A stretch of 52,615 nt of DNA from Accumulibacter sp. (lineage in GTDB: Bacteria > Pseudomonadota > Gammaproteobacteria > Burkholderiales > Rhodocyclaceae). A program made the position numbers and the translations under genes. The number at the start of each line of letters is the position of its first letter. Positions within the stretch are counted from its first letter, which is position 1. Location of the stretch: the NCBI GenBank assembly GCA_031280565.1, contig JAITGN010000121.1, forward strand, positions 1 to 52,615, read 5' to 3'. Shown piece after piece: positions 50,351-52,615 of the stretch. The notes below the pieces were generated by a model. It saw only the letters and a list, made by a program, of their open reading frames with translations, searched no databases and was not told where the DNA came from.

Positions 50351-50575
50351 ATGATTTGCCCCCCCCCGCATATTCCTTCAGGGGATTGTCCTGACATTGA
50401 TGGCCTGCGGGCGTTCGCGGCTCTGGTGGTCATCGCCTATCACTTCGGTATTTGGAATCGAAGCCGCGCGATTTCCGGATTGGCCTTGTGCTTCTCTCCT
50501 TCGCGCTGGCAGCGCTCACGTATTTTTTCGTCGAACGCCCCATCCGTTTCGGAAAGCGGCCGGGGACGGCGAAAA
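50351..50575 (+). pseudogene. Internally deleted acyltransferase-3 (OafA/YrhL-like) remnant
   Basis: N-terminal DIDGLRAFAALVVIAYHFGI followed within ~30 nt, in another frame, by C-terminal IGLVLLSFALAALTYFFVERPIRFGKRPG. Confidence 0.8.
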
Positions 50576-50642
50576 CAGCGGGAACTGATTTTGGCTTGTC
50601 ATGGCATCTATGTGCCGCTTGCAATATTCACTTAAAATAAGC

Positions 50643-51827
50643 ATGAGTGAAGACGCGAAGAAAGCAGAACAGGCTATGAACAACGAGACAGAAAACAGCG
50701 ATTTTTCAGACAAAACCCTTTCGATCCACGCCCGGAACAGCCAAGCGGCGCAACACGCCGTATCCGGTGCCTTCCCCGAAACGGAAGATTTTCAACCGAA
50801 GCTGGCTTTCGATGAATCCGGGAAGATGCCGGAACCCAGGAGCGTTTACAGATATTTATGTGATCTCGGCCTTGTCGATAAGCGCGGGATCGAACGGCGC
50901 GACTCCCCTGTCGAGATCGCCAGACAGTTCGAGGCGGCCTTGATCTGGCTGCATGAATCCATCGGGGTGAGCGGCAGAACATATGAAATCTGTTTCGCCG
51001 GACAACAGGCGGGCGTTTCCATTACAGCGATCAAATACCGTATTAACGTAACAAACCTCGCTCACGAGCCATGCCAGCAACTGACGAAGCATAGCGTCGC
51101 GGTATGCAGCCTTGCGTTGAGCGAGCTATTGCCGCCTGATCGCCATAACATCCAGGAAGCATCGGGTAATTTCGTTCTGCTGGATAAATTGACCCATGCG
51201 GCGGTTGCCGCGGGCGTGGTTCGTCACGACCTGCGCCGCGCCAGAAATCTCCACAGCCAGGCATTCAACATTGCCAAAGAAGACAGGGAACGCCTGAACG
51301 GACACAAAGGCAAAGTCATCTGGTTCACCGGACTTTCGGGATCGGGAAAATCGACGCTTGCCAACGCGCTCGAAAAAGCGCTTCACGCTCAAGACAAGCG
51401 CACCTATATTCTGGATGGCGACAATATTCGCCAGGGATTAAACAAAGACCTGGGGTTTACCGACGCTGACCGGGCAGAAAACATCCGGCGTGTGGCCGAG
51501 GTCGCAAGATTAATGATGGACGCGGGACTAATCGTGATGGCCGCGTTCATTTCACCGTTTCGCCAGGAGCGCGAAATGGCGCGCCGGCTGATCGGCGAAG
51601 ACAACTTTGTCGAGGTCTATGTGGACACACCGCTGGAAATATGTGAACAGCGTGATCCCAAAGGACTTTATAAAAAAGCGCGAAGTGGAGAAATACCGAA
51701 TATGACCGGGATTAACAGTCTTTATGAAACGCCGTCGCGCCCCGATCTTGTAATCGAGGGAAATGCAGAATCGATACTGAATGCGGTCGAAAAACTCATG
51801 AAATTTTGCTTGGAGCGCATAAACTGA
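50643..51827 (+). CDS. cysC: CysN domain II/III-CysC fusion lacking the CysN GTPase domain; adenylylsulfate kinase
   Basis: [15 protein letters not shown]...[18 protein letters not shown]...[39 protein letters not shown] (CysN C-terminal) then [59 protein letters not shown] (CysC). Confidence 0.88.
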   Translation: MSEDAKKAEQAMNNETENSDFSDKTLSIHARNSQAAQHAVSGAFPETEDFQPKLAFDESGKMPEPRSVYRYLCDLGLVDKRGIERRDSPVEIARQFEAALIWLHESIGVSGRTYEICFAGQQAGVSITAIKYRINVTNLAHEPCQQLTKHSVAVCSLALSELLPPDRHNIQEASGNFVLLDKLTHAAVAAGVVRHDLRRARNLHSQAFNIAKEDRERLNGHKGKVIWFTGLSGSGKSTLANALEKALHAQDKRTYILDGDNIRQGLNKDLGFTDADRAENIRRVAEVARLMMDAGLIVMAAFISPFRQEREMARRLIGEDNFVEVYVDTPLEICEQRDPKGLYKKARSGEIPNMTGINSLYETPSRPDLVIEGNAESILNAVEKLMKFCLERIN

Positions 51828-51961
51828 AAATCATCCCATAACCAGGCGGAGTAGGGCGGGACGTTTAGTCCTGTCATTTCCTGAATCGTGCTGGCAATGA
51901 AACGTTCTGGATCGGAAGTCCGGATTTCACAGAAGAACTCATAGAGGCGAGTCCCCAAAGT

Positions 51962-52615
51962 GTCCGTTCATACTTCGACAGGCTCAGTACGAACGGAGAT
52001 AGGCATCGTTGATGGTTCGACAGACTCAACGCGAACGGAGGATATGTTGTCGACGTTCACTACAAACTTGGCAAGAGCGGGTTTTCCCTACCCGTTCATC
52101 CTGAGCTTGTCGAAGGATGCTAATCAAAATAACGTCCTTAAGCCATTTTTAATCTCCTTGGGTTTCCGGAGACTTTCTTTCCAATGCCTTTGCCTGTCCT
52201 GAGCTTGCTGAGGGAAACGAAACGTGTCGGAAGCATGTTTTTCAATCCGTTCGCCCCACTTGTCCTGAGCTTGACGAATGAAGTTTGCCGAAGAGCGCCT
52301 TTCCAGTCCGTTCGCCCTGAGCTTGTCGAAGGGTAAGGACTGGAAAGGCCAAGAGATCATTTGGAGCGTCCGTTCATACTTCGACAGGCTCAGTACGAAC
52401 GGAGATAGGCATCGTTGATGGTTCGACAGGCTCAACGCGAACGGAGGATATGTTGTCGACGTTCACTACAAACTTGGCAAGAGCGGGTTTTCCCTGCCCG
52501 TTCATCCTGAGCTTGTCGAAGGATGCTTGTCAAAACAACGCCCTTAAGCTGTTTTTAAATCCAGAAGACACTTGTCCGGAGAATGCCTTTCCAATCCGTT
52601 TGCCCTGCCTGTCCT
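51962..52615. repeat. REP-like composite repeat cluster, tandemly duplicated with ~406 bp period
   Basis: gtccgttcatacttcgacaggctcagtacgaacggagataggcatcgttgatgg... at 51962-52154 recurs at 52368-52560. Confidence 0.9.

Noticed and set aside
51722-51958. 78-aa minus-strand ORF overlapping the 3' end of cysC
   Set aside because: The non-overlapping part ([44 protein letters not shown]) looks protein-like and may be a gene fragment, but I cannot assign it and it overlaps a solid CDS.

Overview
This 52.6 kb window looks like a betaproteobacterial (Burkholderiales-like) chromosome segment. It is mostly conserved housekeeping operons with small repeat-rich or decayed intergenic islands. Recognisable blocks: qor / FAD-linked oxidase / maeB / PPi-PFK; hslVU; rplU-rpmA-obgE-proB; ispB; pilSR-ampD; histone H1-like gene; btuB-btuCD-cobO-cbiA (B12 uptake/salvage); zapB-like/zapA plus 6S RNA; dsbD-cutA; purM / hda / HAD / pcnB / folK; kdsD-kdsC-lptC-lptA; two prepilin-like genes flanking a class III cyclase; lptFG / pepA / holC / valS; a truncated CysNC-like gene. 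RNAs: a circularly permuted (two-piece) tmRNA encoding tag ANDERFALAA, tRNA-Pro(CGG) and 6S RNA. Decayed pieces: a 5'-truncated (by the window) IS1595-type transposase, an IS481-like relic, an internally deleted acyltransferase-3 gene with a C9 tract, and a tiny leuS fossil carrying KMSKSKNNGV. Less expected structure: (i) a ~165 bp multi-hairpin dispersed repeat family, one copy of which abuts a start codon; (ii) three solitary type I-C-like CRISPR repeat units with no array or cas genes, two of them next to that repeat family; (iii) an AT-rich dispersed repeat; (iv) REP-like composite clusters at both window ends in opposite orientation, tandemly duplicated (~406 bp unit) on the right; (v) a ~290 nt hairpin-rich btuB leader without a recognisable B12 box; (vi) a CysN(domains II/III)-CysC protein lacking the GTPase domain. 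I found no convincing complete novel multi-gene system. The best candidates for follow-up are the repeat family with its associated orphan CRISPR-like units, and the CysNC derivative.
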